Positions 9,801 to 17,620 of a stretch of DNA of 64,000 nucleotides are shown piece after piece. Each line of letters starts with the position of its first letter. Position 1 is the stretch's first letter. This stretch comes from CAYNNQ01 sp964398785. Lineage in GTDB: Bacteria; Desulfobacterota; Desulfovibrionia; Desulfovibrionales; Desulfonatronovibrionaceae. The notes under the pieces are model-generated. The model saw only the letters and a list, made by a program, of their open reading frames with translations. It was not told the origin of the DNA and did not search any database. The position numbers and the translations under genes were made by a program. The stretch spans positions 1-64,000 of the forward strand of contig CAYNNQ010000005.1 in the NCBI GenBank assembly GCA_964398785.1. Direction: 5' to 3'.

Positions 9801-9965
9801 ATCCCCATGGCCATATCCCTAGGTTTTGGCATCCTTTTCGCGACTCTGATAATTCTGCTCCTGGTCCCCTGCCTGTATATGATACTAGAGGACTTGCGTC
9901 GGGCATGGATTTGGCTGTATGGTCAATCCCCAGTGCATAAAGATCAAAAAACAGGCCCATCTTGA
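6816..9965 (+). CDS. RND-family inner-membrane efflux transporter
   Basis: 1049 residues, the usual length for HAE/AcrB-like transporters. The first membrane helix (about 24-44) leads into a large periplasmic domain containing AYPGASPEEVEEGI, a signature of the family. A block of helices begins near residue 345. The helix-4 motif GIVVDDAIVAGENIY keeps the paired aspartates that relay protons. The second half repeats the plan (LLLALLGIYALLAIPFRSY onward; later GVVVNDSLVLLDLANR). It drives proton-coupled export through the adaptor and duct encoded just upstream. Divergence from the classical AcrB drug pumps is clear, so the substrate could be drugs, lipids or another amphiphile. Confidence 0.93.
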   Translation: MSKDSTSHNHSLARGAIAWMAGNSVAANLLMVVFLVGGLILGLNIKQEVFPEFTIDAVRVSVAYPGASPEEVEEGIILAVEEAVQGLDDIKEVRSTARESSAQVTVEMVEGGDLQQLARGVKNEVDRITSFPEDAEEPQVNVVSRQRDVITLALFGEQSRQVLRETADSIRDQFQQQPKITQVDLQGTRPLEIKVEIPPQKLRTYGLTLPEVASRIKKAAIDLPCGEIETKGGDILIRVKERKDFARHFARIPIISTSSGTRIRLQDLGTVTDGFKDSDTQATYNGKPAILIETYRVGEQTPVSVAGAVRKQIKKIKKSLPPGLEIAVLRDMSNIYKQRMDLMVRNAYLGLGLVFILLALFLETRLAFWVSLGIPISFLGSLFFLPWFGVSINMVSMFAFIIALGIVVDDAIVAGENIYTYHQRGEPFHRAAVLGAREIAMPIVFSVTTNIVAFLPMFFIPGMMGKIFRTIPAVVTSVFFVSLIESLFILPAHLGHQKEKEFTGFRKCLHNLQQGFSKKFTSFIYNYYQPFLRRAINWRYLTLGIALAILFLTLAFIKSGRLGMTMFPKVESRFAYASATLPHGTSMDRVKAVNEQLVRTASQTGKENGGDRLLKGIYSQINSNEVEIRSFLTPAGVRPIPTEEFTRKWREKTKDIPGLESLVFKSDRGGPGSGKALNIELSHRDLDKLRRAGEDLAAQLQLYPNVRDVYDGYSPGKKQFDLTLTPEARSLGFDAREIARRIRARYYGVEALQQQRGRNEIKIMVRLPQKERNHEYFLEEMVLQNAEGGEIKLRDAVHINPGRAYTKINRREGRRVINVTAEVVPRSRAGQVWENLKKDYLPQLLSKYPGLDFGLEGKQADIKESLSSLNRGLLLALLGIYALLAIPFRSYFQPLIIMIGIPFGIVGAVIGHIVMGYSLSILSMFGILALSGVVVNDSLVLLDLANRKVRKGKTPLQSIVSAGAARFRPILLTTLTTSGGLTPMILETSRQARFMIPMAISLGFGILFATLIILLLVPCLYMILEDLRRAWIWLYGQSPVHKDQKTGPS

Positions 9966-9986
9966 TCCACAATCAGGGTAATTGCC

Positions 9987-10364
9987 ATGAATTTCGAATT
10001 TATTGAAAAAATCGCCGAGGAACGGATTAAAGAAGCGGAACAGGAAGGAACCTTCAAAAACCTCCCAGGCGCGGGAAAACCGCTAGCACTGGAAGACGAA
10101 TCCATGGTACCCGAGGAACTTAGAATGACCTATAAGGTCCTCAAAAACGCAGGCTTTGTCCCTCCCGAAGTGCAGGACAAAAAAGAAATCCAGAGCATCC
10201 GGGAAATGCTGGAAAAAACAAGCGACGAGTCCGTAAAATACAGACAGGTCCAAAAACTGAATCTCTTGGTAACCAAAATGAACATCCAAAAAAACAGGCC
10301 AGTAAACCTACAGGAAGACCAGGTATATTACCAAAAAATCGTGGATAAGGTCCGAGTAAAGTAG
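9987..10364 (+). CDS. DUF1992 (DnaJ-homologue subfamily C member 28-like) protein
   Basis: 125 residues with the family-defining start FEFIEKIAEERIKEAEQEG, then FKNLPGAGKPL and an acidic MVPEELRM segment. This is the DUF1992 domain found in eukaryotic DNAJC28 and in small stand-alone bacterial proteins. No J domain is present. No signal peptide, so cytoplasmic; biochemical role unknown. It starts 21 bp after the RND transporter on the same strand and may be cotranscribed, but the family is not tied to efflux elsewhere, so I infer only chance linkage. The following 159 bp (10365-10523) show no gene or clear terminator. Confidence 0.85.
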   Translation: MNFEFIEKIAEERIKEAEQEGTFKNLPGAGKPLALEDESMVPEELRMTYKVLKNAGFVPPEVQDKKEIQSIREMLEKTSDESVKYRQVQKLNLLVTKMNIQKNRPVNLQEDQVYYQKIVDKVRVK

Positions 10365-10523
10365 GCTACCGGGGCCTGAAGCCTCAGGTGCACAAGCAAA
10401 TACAACATCCCCAGGTAACCTGTGATGTCTTGAAGTTACAGGATTTTTTACAAGGGCAAGCACAATACATTATCACCTCCTTCGCGCATTGCATACCGTG
10501 CCCATAACGGTTATATTATAGTC

Positions 10524-10949
10524 ATGCTATGTAGCGCGTCTGTTTATCCTCCTCTTCGGCTCAAGCGAGGGAGCTTTGGGGAAAGTGCCAATCTCCCCTC
10601 CCCTGCCTCCAGAACCACGGAAAACAACCAAGGAGGATACATATATCTCTGCCGGCAATGCCACACGCATATCACCGGCCAAGCTCAAGAAATAAAAATA
10701 AACTCCAGACACGTACATATCTTTCCCAATCCGCACGGACTAGTCTTTGAAATCGGGTGCTTTTCCGAGGCGCTCTGCATGAGCGTAGGGCAGCCCACAC
10801 TTGAATTCACGTGGTTTCCGGGGTTTGCTTGGAGCATCGTCATCTGTGTCTCCTGTCGCCGCCACCTGGGGTGGTTATATACCAAGGGAGACTCCCACTT
10901 CTATGGATTGATACTGGACTCCCTTATCAAGCAGGAATCAGAAGAATAA
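10524..10949 (+). CDS. CULT-domain (cereblon-like) protein
   Basis: 141 residues as an open frame. From about residue 40 onward it matches the CULT domain, the thalidomide-binding domain of eukaryotic cereblon that also occurs as small bacterial proteins. Visible landmarks: a first zinc pair in LCRQCHTHI, the NPHGLVFEI strand, then FTWFPGFAWSIVICVSC with the second cysteine pair, and HLGWLY. The three tryptophans at WFPGFAW and HLGW correspond to the aromatic cage of cereblon (Trp380, Trp386, Trp400 in human). The first 35 residues are low-complexity and unlike a domain. A strong AAGGAGG at 10630-10636 sits inside the frame, so translation may start near 10641 on a non-standard codon. Ligand and role in bacteria are unknown. 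Confidence 0.82.
   Translation: MLCSASVYPPLRLKRGSFGESANLPSPASRTTENNQGGYIYLCRQCHTHITGQAQEIKINSRHVHIFPNPHGLVFEIGCFSEALCMSVGQPTLEFTWFPGFAWSIVICVSCRRHLGWLYTKGDSHFYGLILDSLIKQESEE
10630..10636 (+). promoter_or_regulatory. Strong Shine-Dalgarno inside the CULT frame
   Basis: AAGGAGG, a perfect ribosome-binding sequence, lies 4-7 bp before codons 40-41 of the CULT frame (ATA at 10641, TAT at 10644). No ATG, GTG or TTG in frame follows at the right distance. The conserved domain begins exactly here. The ATG at 10524 has no comparable site. Either the protein starts at an unusual codon (ATA) or the long frame is used despite its poor leader. Confidence 0.5.
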
Positions 10950-10972
10950 TAAAAACCAGAAAGGACAAAGAT

Positions 10973-11983
10973 ATGAAAACAGCTATATTCGGATTTGCCG
11001 GAACGGGCAAAACCGAACTTTTTTTGGCCCTGGCCGGTCCCGGACCGGCAGGCAGGGATCAAGCCATGGTCAAGGTACCTGAACCTAGATTGCAGCCCTT
11101 GACCGATCTATACAACCCCAAAAAAGTCACCCAGAGCGAAATCGAGTACCTGGAAATACCAGGAGGCGGCGCTCAGGGAGAGGGACTTGGCTCCCGGGTA
11201 TTGAATGCCATAAGGGCGCACGACTGTTTTTTGGCTGTCCTAGACGCCTTTTCCGGTGCGCATTCCCCGGAAGAACAATGGCAAGCCATTGAGACTGACT
11301 TTATAGTCGCTGATCTGGATGTCGCGGAAAAACGTCTGGAAAAAATGGAAACAGATAGCAAAAAATCCAAGAACCTGGTGGACCCGGCTGAACAGAAGCT
11401 TTTACAGCAGGCCAAGGAACATCTGGAAGAGGAGACACCGCTTCGGCAAGTCCCGGAATTGGCTGAGGCACCGGAACTACGTGGCTTTTGCTTCCTTTCC
11501 GCAAAGCCGGTGCTCTATGCCTGGAATGTCTCCGAAGAAGGGCTTAAAAGTTTGGAAATGCCTAAAGACGGAAAAGGAGTGGCCCATATTCCGATTGCAG
11601 CAAAGATGGAAAGGGAGATGGCCGAACTGGAGGACCCGGAAGAACAACAGATGTTCATGCAGGATCTGGGCGTGGAGAAATCCGCCTTGGACCGTGTAAT
11701 CGCGAGCACTTACAGCCTCCTGGGACTTATAACCTTTCTTACCGCCGGGGAGAAGGAAGTCCGGGCCTGGCCATTGCGCAATGGATCCACCGCCCCGGAG
11801 GCCGCCGGAGTTATCCATTCCGATCTGGAAAAAGGCTTTATCCGGGCCGAAGTCTTGGCCTGGTCCGATTTTGAAGAGGTAAAAACATTCAAGGCGGCCA
11901 AGGAAAAAGGTCTTTTGCGTCTGGAGGGTAAGAACTATGTAGTCCGGGACGGAGACATAATCACTTTCAGATTTAACGTCTAA
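10973..11983 (+). CDS. YchF-like GTPase/ATPase paralogue with TGS-type C-terminus
   Basis: 336 residues from the ATG at 10973 (AAAGGA upstream). The first residues, TAIFGFAGTGKTEL, hold a P-loop. EIPGGGAQGEGLGSRVL aligns with the DIAGLVKGA...GEGLG segment of YchF/Ola1. KPVLYAWNVSEEG carries the NxxE nucleotide-specificity motif of that family. The C-terminus (TAGEKEVRAWPL, then GVIHSDLEKGFIRAEV and DGDIITFRFNV) is the YchF TGS domain almost word for word. G1 and G3 differ from the usual YchF sequence, and the protein is shorter than true YchF (about 363), so I read it as a diverged paralogue. Ste24-like protease and YjbQ genes follow within 13 bp each. Confidence 0.82.
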   Translation: MKTAIFGFAGTGKTELFLALAGPGPAGRDQAMVKVPEPRLQPLTDLYNPKKVTQSEIEYLEIPGGGAQGEGLGSRVLNAIRAHDCFLAVLDAFSGAHSPEEQWQAIETDFIVADLDVAEKRLEKMETDSKKSKNLVDPAEQKLLQQAKEHLEEETPLRQVPELAEAPELRGFCFLSAKPVLYAWNVSEEGLKSLEMPKDGKGVAHIPIAAKMEREMAELEDPEEQQMFMQDLGVEKSALDRVIASTYSLLGLITFLTAGEKEVRAWPLRNGSTAPEAAGVIHSDLEKGFIRAEVLAWSDFEEVKTFKAAKEKGLLRLEGKNYVVRDGDIITFRFNV

Positions 11984-11995
11984 TACGGAGGATAA

Positions 11996-13234
11996 ATGCA
12001 CCCCTTTCCCTGGCCATTTCTCCTAGTGGGAATAATACTTTTCGGCCAACTCCTGCAGACTTGGGCCGCCTGCCTGAACCTGGGCCGGATGCAAACCGAA
12101 CTTCCCCGGGAATTTCTGGATATATTCAGCCCGCGGGATTATTCCCGCTCCCAGGAATACAGCCGGGTCCAGACCAAATTCGATCTGCTCCGCGGCTGGT
12201 TCTGGGCAATAGTAATAATAACCGCGCTGATGACCAATCTTTTCAATTCACTGGATATTTTTATCCGGCAAATGCATCTGTCCGAAACTTGCACCGGCCT
12301 GCTTTTTTTCCTACTCTTGTTTATGGGAATGGACATACTAGGCCTGCCTTTTGAAATATATCACACCTTTCGCTTGGAAGAAAGATTCGGAGTGAACCGG
12401 ACCACTGTATCCACCTTTCTTACCGACAAGCTGAAAGGCTACCTGCTTACAGTAGTCCTGGGAGGGATATTGGCCTGGCCACTCCTTGTCCTACTGCAGG
12501 AAGCAGGGTCCTGGGCCTGGCTTTACTGTACCCTGGCTTTCGGAGGCTTCGTGCTGATCATGCAATATGTCGGGCCAACCCTGATTCTGCCAATGTTCAA
12601 CAAATTCTCTCCCATAGAAGACGAAGAACTGCGGGGGGACATATTCCGACTGGCTGAGGCCGCTCAATTTCCCTTGCGGGAAGTATATATAGTGGACGGC
12701 TCCAAGCGTTCCAGCAAGGGCAATGCCTTTTTCGCGGGCATGGGCAAGGCCAGAAGGATCGCCCTGTTCGACACTTTGCTGAATAAACTCACCCAAAATG
12801 AACTTTTGGGCGTGCTTGCCCATGAAATAGGGCACTTCCGTTTAAAGCACGTCTACAAAGGCCTTGTCTTAACCTTGGTAAAAGCCGCCCTCCTTTTCGC
12901 CCTTTTGAATATTTTTATCCGCTACCCAAATATTACCGCATCCTTGGGCATAGAACATCATTCCGTGCACGCCTCGGTCATATTCTTCGCCCTTTTATAT
13001 TCTCCTGTAGCCATGCTTCTGGGCATTGCCGAAAAGTACCGCTCCAGAAAAAATGAGTACGAAGCGGACGCCTACGCGGCAACCCTGTATTCACCAGGCC
13101 ATCTGGTAAACGCGTTGAAAAAACTGGGCAAGAACAATTTGGGAAATTTGACCCCCCATCCTGTATTCGTATTTTTACATCTCTCTCATCCTCCGGTACT
13201 GGATAGGATAGAAAGTCTTAAAAAAACATCCTAG
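11996..13234 (+). CDS. M48-family membrane metalloprotease (Ste24/CAAX-protease-like)
   Basis: 412 residues with a Shine-Dalgarno GGAGG before the ATG. Several membrane segments occupy 5-25, 65-85, 98-120, 148-168 and 175-195, followed by the catalytic HEIGH at 276-280 and, downstream, NEYEADAYA supplying the third zinc ligand. Length and layout match Ste24/CAAX prenyl protease 1 homologues; HtpX would be about 290 residues. In bacteria these proteases clear damaged membrane proteins; prenylated substrates are not expected. It lies between the YchF-like gene (13-bp gap) and yjbQ (11-bp gap), suggesting an operon. Confidence 0.9.
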   Translation: MHPFPWPFLLVGIILFGQLLQTWAACLNLGRMQTELPREFLDIFSPRDYSRSQEYSRVQTKFDLLRGWFWAIVIITALMTNLFNSLDIFIRQMHLSETCTGLLFFLLLFMGMDILGLPFEIYHTFRLEERFGVNRTTVSTFLTDKLKGYLLTVVLGGILAWPLLVLLQEAGSWAWLYCTLAFGGFVLIMQYVGPTLILPMFNKFSPIEDEELRGDIFRLAEAAQFPLREVYIVDGSKRSSKGNAFFAGMGKARRIALFDTLLNKLTQNELLGVLAHEIGHFRLKHVYKGLVLTLVKAALLFALLNIFIRYPNITASLGIEHHSVHASVIFFALLYSPVAMLLGIAEKYRSRKNEYEADAYAATLYSPGHLVNALKKLGKNNLGNLTPHPVFVFLHLSHPPVLDRIESLKKTS

Positions 13235-13244
13235 GAGGTAAAAA

Positions 13245-13640
13245 ATGCTGCAAATAGATGTCCGGAGCAGTACCAAGCGAGAAATTGTGGATATAACCTC
13301 GCGTATTCGCGAAACCATCTCTGCTTCCGGAGTACGTGAAGGCCTGGCTGTAATCTATTGCCCGCACACAACCGGAGGGATCACTATCAATGAAGGCGCT
13401 GACCCCGATGTGTGCCGGGACATAACTGTCAATCTTTCCCATCTTGTACCCGAGAATGGTGACTACCGGCATGCGGAGGGGAATAGCGATGGACATATAA
13501 AATCCACCATTATGGGATGTTCAGAGCAAGTCATCGTGAAAGACGGTAATCCGGTCCTGGGTACCTGGCAAAAGATATTCTTTGCCGAATTCGACGGTCC
13601 TCGCAGCAGGAAAGTATACTTAAAGATTCTCCAAGGTTGA
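13245..13640 (+). CDS. YjbQ/UPF0047 family protein
   Basis: 131 residues matching the YjbQ family over full length. The histidines expected to bind metal are visible: CPHTTGGITINE (His41), YRHAEGNSDGHIK (His76, His84). EFDGPRSRKV is the conserved C-terminal signature. Family members have been reported to give weak thiamin-phosphate synthase activity in suppressor studies, but the physiological role is unsettled. The ribosome-binding site CTAGGAGG is strong. It follows the M48 protease closely. Confidence 0.9.
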   Translation: MLQIDVRSSTKREIVDITSRIRETISASGVREGLAVIYCPHTTGGITINEGADPDVCRDITVNLSHLVPENGDYRHAEGNSDGHIKSTIMGCSEQVIVKDGNPVLGTWQKIFFAEFDGPRSRKVYLKILQG

Positions 13641-13701
13641 ACGTAAATAACCGTGGCTCAACATCCCCTGGGAGAATGCAGCACCCTTCAAAAGGTAGAA
13701 A

Positions 13702-14781
13702 ATGCCCTTAAAGGATATCGTATTTGAAAACATAGTCGAGGAACTGCCGGTGGGGCTGTTGGTAATCGGCCCGGAGGGAGACATCCTCAAGGTCAATCGA
13801 ATCCTTTCCCACATACTTGGTCACCCCTTGGAAGATATCCAGGAAAAGGGGTGGAGCCAGTTTTTCCTGGACGAACAGGAAAACGACGAATTCAATCAGG
13901 TTATCCTGGATGTAATCCAAAAAGAGATAAAGCATCTCAAACGCCATGTACCGTACAACTCTCCCCAAAGGGAGACCAGATACCTGGACATTGTTTCCTC
14001 CTATATACAAGAAGAAGGAGAACTAGTGGCTATAGTCGTCTTATTCGACGATGTCACTGAAGTACACGAACTATACGAAAGAGAGAAAAAGACCCTTAGA
14101 GAAAACAGTCGCCTGCAGCAAGAGAGGGCCGAGGAGTTGGTCAAGTTAGCCATGTCCGTGGCCCACCAGGTCCGCAACCCGGTTTCGACGATCGGGGGGT
14201 TCGCGAACCTATTAAAACGCAAGCTTGGCGAGGACGAAACAAGCAGGCAGTACCTGGATGCCATAATCAGCGAATCATCCAAACTGGAGCAGCTCGTGGT
14301 ATCGGTCCGGGACTACGCCCTGCTGAGTCCCCGGGAAAAGGAGAAAATCGATCTCGGCGAACTCGTGCATGAATGCATGGGGGACTTGGAGGACAAGGCT
14401 AAAGAGAAGGGCCTTGAAATAGGCTGGGACTTCGATATATCGCCGTGTACAAGCCTCGGGGACGGCCGGTTGCTCAAGGAGGCCGTCTCCGTGGTTATGC
14501 AGAATTGCCTTGATTTCGCCGCAGGCTCGCAAGCATTTATAAAAGTGCTCTGCGATTGCGACCCTGCCCATGCATGGATAACGGTCAGTGATCAAGGAAA
14601 AGGCGTAGATCCCGAAAACCTATCGTATCTGTTCGACCCCTTCTTTACCACCAAAGCTGAAACCTCTGGCATGGGACTGGCACGGACCAAAAAGATAATA
14701 AGCGAACACCGGGGACAAATCCAGGCGGAAAATAATTCCGGACAGGGACTTAAGATCTCGATCACCCTGCCCCGGGGATGA
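13702..14781 (+). CDS. PAS-domain sensor histidine kinase
   Basis: 359 residues, no signal peptide or membrane segment, so a cytosolic sensor. A PAS domain covers about 5-125 (GLLVIGPEGDILKVNRILS), and a helical linker (125-150) leads to the dimerisation/phosphoacceptor box SVAHQVRNPVSTIGG with His155. The catalytic domain shows the N box (SVVMQNCLDFA), G1 (VSDQGKGVDPENL), F box (LFDPFFTTK) and G2 (SGMGLARTKKI). No response regulator is encoded next to it, so its partner is elsewhere. The stimulus is unknown. The gene precedes two repeat elements. Confidence 0.9.
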   Translation: MPLKDIVFENIVEELPVGLLVIGPEGDILKVNRILSHILGHPLEDIQEKGWSQFFLDEQENDEFNQVILDVIQKEIKHLKRHVPYNSPQRETRYLDIVSSYIQEEGELVAIVVLFDDVTEVHELYEREKKTLRENSRLQQERAEELVKLAMSVAHQVRNPVSTIGGFANLLKRKLGEDETSRQYLDAIISESSKLEQLVVSVRDYALLSPREKEKIDLGELVHECMGDLEDKAKEKGLEIGWDFDISPCTSLGDGRLLKEAVSVVMQNCLDFAAGSQAFIKVLCDCDPAHAWITVSDQGKGVDPENLSYLFDPFFTTKAETSGMGLARTKKIISEHRGQIQAENNSGQGLKISITLPRG

Positions 14782-14838
14782 TGACGCTGCAAAGACCTTT
14801 TACGGCAAAAAAGTTCGCTCATTGTGAAACCAGTATAG

Positions 14839-14954
14839 GAAGCGTCTGCAAAAAATATATTTTTGCAGGCATTGTTAAGTTTTAAGTAAAATCAACAAGT
14901 TACAAAGTTTGATCTGTGCGTTTAACTCCAGTATTCGACTTTTTGCAGATGCCT
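14839..14954 (-). mobile_element. Family-A MITE-like element, copy 3
   Basis: 116 bp with ends GAAGCGTCTGCAAAAA and TTTTTGCAGATGCCT. The flanks CAGTATAG at 14831-14838 and 14955-14962 are an 8-bp target duplication. It has one GTTTTAAGT unit where copies 2 and 4 have two, which accounts for its shorter length. The hairpin end is on the left. Confidence 0.88.
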
Positions 14955-14990
14955 CAGTATAGGGAAGAATGAATGGGTGAGGTGAGGTCA

Positions 14991-15060
14991 GTTCTTATCC
15001 GGAAACTCAAAAATTTCCGGGTTTAGAAATATCCCGTTTCCAATTCGGAAACGAGGTTAA
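14991..15060. repeat. Family-B repeat, truncated copy
   Basis: Begins GTTCTTATCCGGAAAC, continues with the AAAAATTTCCGG stem-loop arm and GTTTCCAATTCGGAAAC, then loses similarity near 15060. Only about 70 bp of the left end remain. With the family-A copy it fills the 303-bp gap between the histidine kinase and trmFO, which otherwise holds nothing I can identify. Confidence 0.75.
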
Positions 15061-15084
15061 CTCCGTTTTTGTACCGAAAAACTT

Positions 15085-16419
15085 TTATATGTCTCCCCAA
15101 TTTGCCTCCCTCAACCACTCGAGCATGGCCTTATCCGCTCTTTCGGCATGTAATTCCTTGCGTTTGGCCTTCTTGGCCCGGACATTCAAAGAGGGAAACA
15201 GACCGAAATGCACATTAGAGGGCTGGAATTTCCTTGTTGCGGTCCGCAAATGGCGCATAAGCGCTCCCAAAGCAGTTTCCGCCGGGATATCCGGCAAAAT
15301 CTCCCCTTGTATCCGTCGGCCAATTTTCAGACCGGCCCACAGCCCGCAGGCCGCTGATTCAACATACCCCTCCACCCCAGTTAGCTGACCGGCCAAATAG
15401 ACGCCAGGCAGAGATCGCATTTCCAATTCCTCGTTCAGGACTTTGGGGGCGTTTACATAGGTATTCCTATGTATGCTGCCCAAACGCAGGAATTCAGCAT
15501 CTTCCAATCCCGGAATCATCCGAAAAACCCTTTTTTGCTCCGGGTAGGTGAGCTTGGTCTGGAAACCAACCATATTCAAAGCGGACTTCTCCAAATTTTC
15601 CGGTCTCAATTGCAAAACCGCAAAAGGCTCCTTTCCCGTGTGCGGGTCTTCTAGCCCCACAGGCTTAAGCGGACCAAAAGCCAGGGTCATTTTCCCTCTA
15701 GAGGCCATGCTTTCGACCGGAAGGCAGCCTTCGAAATGGATCTCGCTTTCAAATTCCCGGGGCCGCACCTGCCCGGCTTTTAAAAGTTCATCCATAAACC
15801 GGAAATACTCCTCCTCGGTAAAAGGACAATTCAGATAATCCTTTTCCTCGGGAGCATAGCGAGATGCCCAGAAGGCCTTGTCCATATCCACGGTATCCGT
15901 ACTTATTATAGGGGCAATGGCATCATAAAAATAAAGACCATTTTCTCCAACTGCTTGCAAAAGGCTTTCGGTCATGCTTTCCGAGGCCAGGGGCCCTGCA
16001 GTCACGATCACCCTATCGTATCCGGAAAGCACCGGGTCATTCAAACTGGGGACCTCTCGATGTAAAAGCTCTATTTTTTCGTGTCCTTCCAAAGTCTCGG
16101 TTATAAACGCGCTAAACCTATTTCGATCCACTGCCAATGCCTTTCCGGCCGGGACTCTTGTCTTGTCCGCAGCCTGCATGACCAGACTCTGCAAAAAACG
16201 CATTTCTTTCTTCAAAAGCCCCACACCGGAAGTAGGCTCCTCGGAACGGAAAGAATTGGAACAAACCAGTTCAGCCAAATTGGCTGTTTCGTGCGCCGGA
16301 GAAAACTCCTCCGGCTTCATCTCGAAAAGAGTTACATATACGCCCTGCTCAGCAAGCTGCCAGGCTGCCTCGCTTCCGGCCAGTCCGCCGCCGACTATGG
16401 CCACTTTATCCCTTTTCAC
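15085..16419 (-). CDS. trmFO: Folate/FAD-dependent tRNA (uracil-54-C5)-methyltransferase TrmFO
   Basis: 444 residues, full length. The protein opens with the FAD-binding motif VAIVGGGLAGSEAAW. Family signatures include ETANLAELVCSNSF, EEPTSGVGLLKKEM and YLAGQLTGVEGYVESAA. It transfers the methylene group of methylenetetrahydrofolate to U54 of the tRNA T-loop, using reduced FAD. The start is GTG at 16419 with GGTGG just upstream; there is no better ATG. It is transcribed alone, converging with the histidine kinase across two repeats and diverging from the ABC ATPase genes. Confidence 0.95.
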   Translation of the reverse strand: MKRDKVAIVGGGLAGSEAAWQLAEQGVYVTLFEMKPEEFSPAHETANLAELVCSNSFRSEEPTSGVGLLKKEMRFLQSLVMQAADKTRVPAGKALAVDRNRFSAFITETLEGHEKIELLHREVPSLNDPVLSGYDRVIVTAGPLASESMTESLLQAVGENGLYFYDAIAPIISTDTVDMDKAFWASRYAPEEKDYLNCPFTEEEYFRFMDELLKAGQVRPREFESEIHFEGCLPVESMASRGKMTLAFGPLKPVGLEDPHTGKEPFAVLQLRPENLEKSALNMVGFQTKLTYPEQKRVFRMIPGLEDAEFLRLGSIHRNTYVNAPKVLNEELEMRSLPGVYLAGQLTGVEGYVESAACGLWAGLKIGRRIQGEILPDIPAETALGALMRHLRTATRKFQPSNVHFGLFPSLNVRAKKAKRKELHAERADKAMLEWLREANWGDI

Positions 16420-16642
16420 TATCCACCACCTTGTTATGTCTCTTCAATCTTTGTTTGTGTTTATACCTAAAGCCAGTTGCGCCAATAAGGCATAAGGTAC
16501 AAGTATAATAATACACTCGGAATCACTCCATTTGTTAAAAAAGCTCCAATTGACTTATCGCACAGGCAAGTCCCCTCAAGTTGACGCTCCGTTCCATCAC
16601 CTGTATTCAATGTCAACCCGAATTATACCCCGTGAGCTCCCA

Positions 16643-17620
16643 ATGAATGAACTGATGCAAATCAAGGACCTTTGCGTGACCTTCGAGATGGACTCAGGGC
16701 CAGCTATCGCCCTGGAAAGCATTGATCTGCGGCTGCATGAGGGAAAAACCATGGGCTTGGTCGGGGAGTCCGGATGCGGCAAGACCTTGCTTGCCCGGAC
16801 CATTCTTCAGCTACATCCCAGTCCTCCGGCCCAAATATCCGGAGGAGAAATCTTGTTCAAGGGCATGGACCTGGCAAGCGCCGGCGAAATAAGCATGCAA
16901 AGAATCCGGGGCAACGATATATCCATGATTTTCCAGGAACCGATGACCGCGCTTAATCCGGTCCTGCGCACCGGGGAGCAGGTGGCCGAGGTACTTCGTC
17001 TGCACCGCGGTCAGACCAAAAAACAGGCCCGGCAAAAGGCCCTGGAGTTATACAAAGACGTGGGCATAGCCGAAGCCGACAAACGTTTTTTTGCATTTCC
17101 GCATCAGTTGAGCGGAGGTATGCGCCAAAGGGTGGGAATAGCCATGGCTTTGGCCTGTGATCCGGATCTCGTTTTGGCTGATGAGCCGACCACGGCTCTG
17201 GACGTAACCATCCAGGCCCATATCCTGGACCTCCTTAGGCGCATGCAAAAGCGGACCAATGCAGCAGTACTTTTCATAACCCATGACCTGGGGCTGGTGG
17301 CCCACAACTGTTCGCGGGTGGCTGTAATGTATGCCGGTTGGATAGTGGAGGAGGCAGAGGTGGACGAACTATTCCACGATCCACAGCACCCTTACACCAA
17401 AGGACTCCTTGCTTCACTCCCCAATCCGGAGCAGGGCCAAGCACACGAGCTTGTTCCCATCCCCGGAACCGTTCCCGATCTGAAACATCTGCCCCATGGC
17501 TGCCTGTTCCATCCCCGATGTCCGGAAAGGATGCCTGTGTGCGAAACTGAAGCTCCCCCGGAAACACACCTTCCATCCGGAAGGAGGGTTAAATGCTGGC
17601 TTTACAGAAAAAACCGATGA
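16643..17620 (+). CDS. Oligopeptide/dipeptide ABC transporter ATPase (DppD/OppD-like)
   Basis: 325 residues from the ATG at 16643. ABC ATPase with Walker A GESGCGKT, Q-loop MIFQEPMTALNPVL, signature LSGGMRQRVGIAMA and Walker B LVLADEPTTALDV. The C-terminal oligopeptide extension is present (HPYTKGLLASLPNP, GCLFHPRCPERMPVC), whose cysteines may hold an iron-sulfur cluster as in DppD. It pairs with the next gene, overlapping it by 28 bp. No permease or binding protein is nearby. An upstream in-frame start at 16532 would add an unrelated tail, so I prefer the internal one, although its leader is weak. Confidence 0.9.
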   Translation: MNELMQIKDLCVTFEMDSGPAIALESIDLRLHEGKTMGLVGESGCGKTLLARTILQLHPSPPAQISGGEILFKGMDLASAGEISMQRIRGNDISMIFQEPMTALNPVLRTGEQVAEVLRLHRGQTKKQARQKALELYKDVGIAEADKRFFAFPHQLSGGMRQRVGIAMALACDPDLVLADEPTTALDVTIQAHILDLLRRMQKRTNAAVLFITHDLGLVAHNCSRVAVMYAGWIVEEAEVDELFHDPQHPYTKGLLASLPNPEQGQAHELVPIPGTVPDLKHLPHGCLFHPRCPERMPVCETEAPPETHLPSGRRVKCWLYRKNR

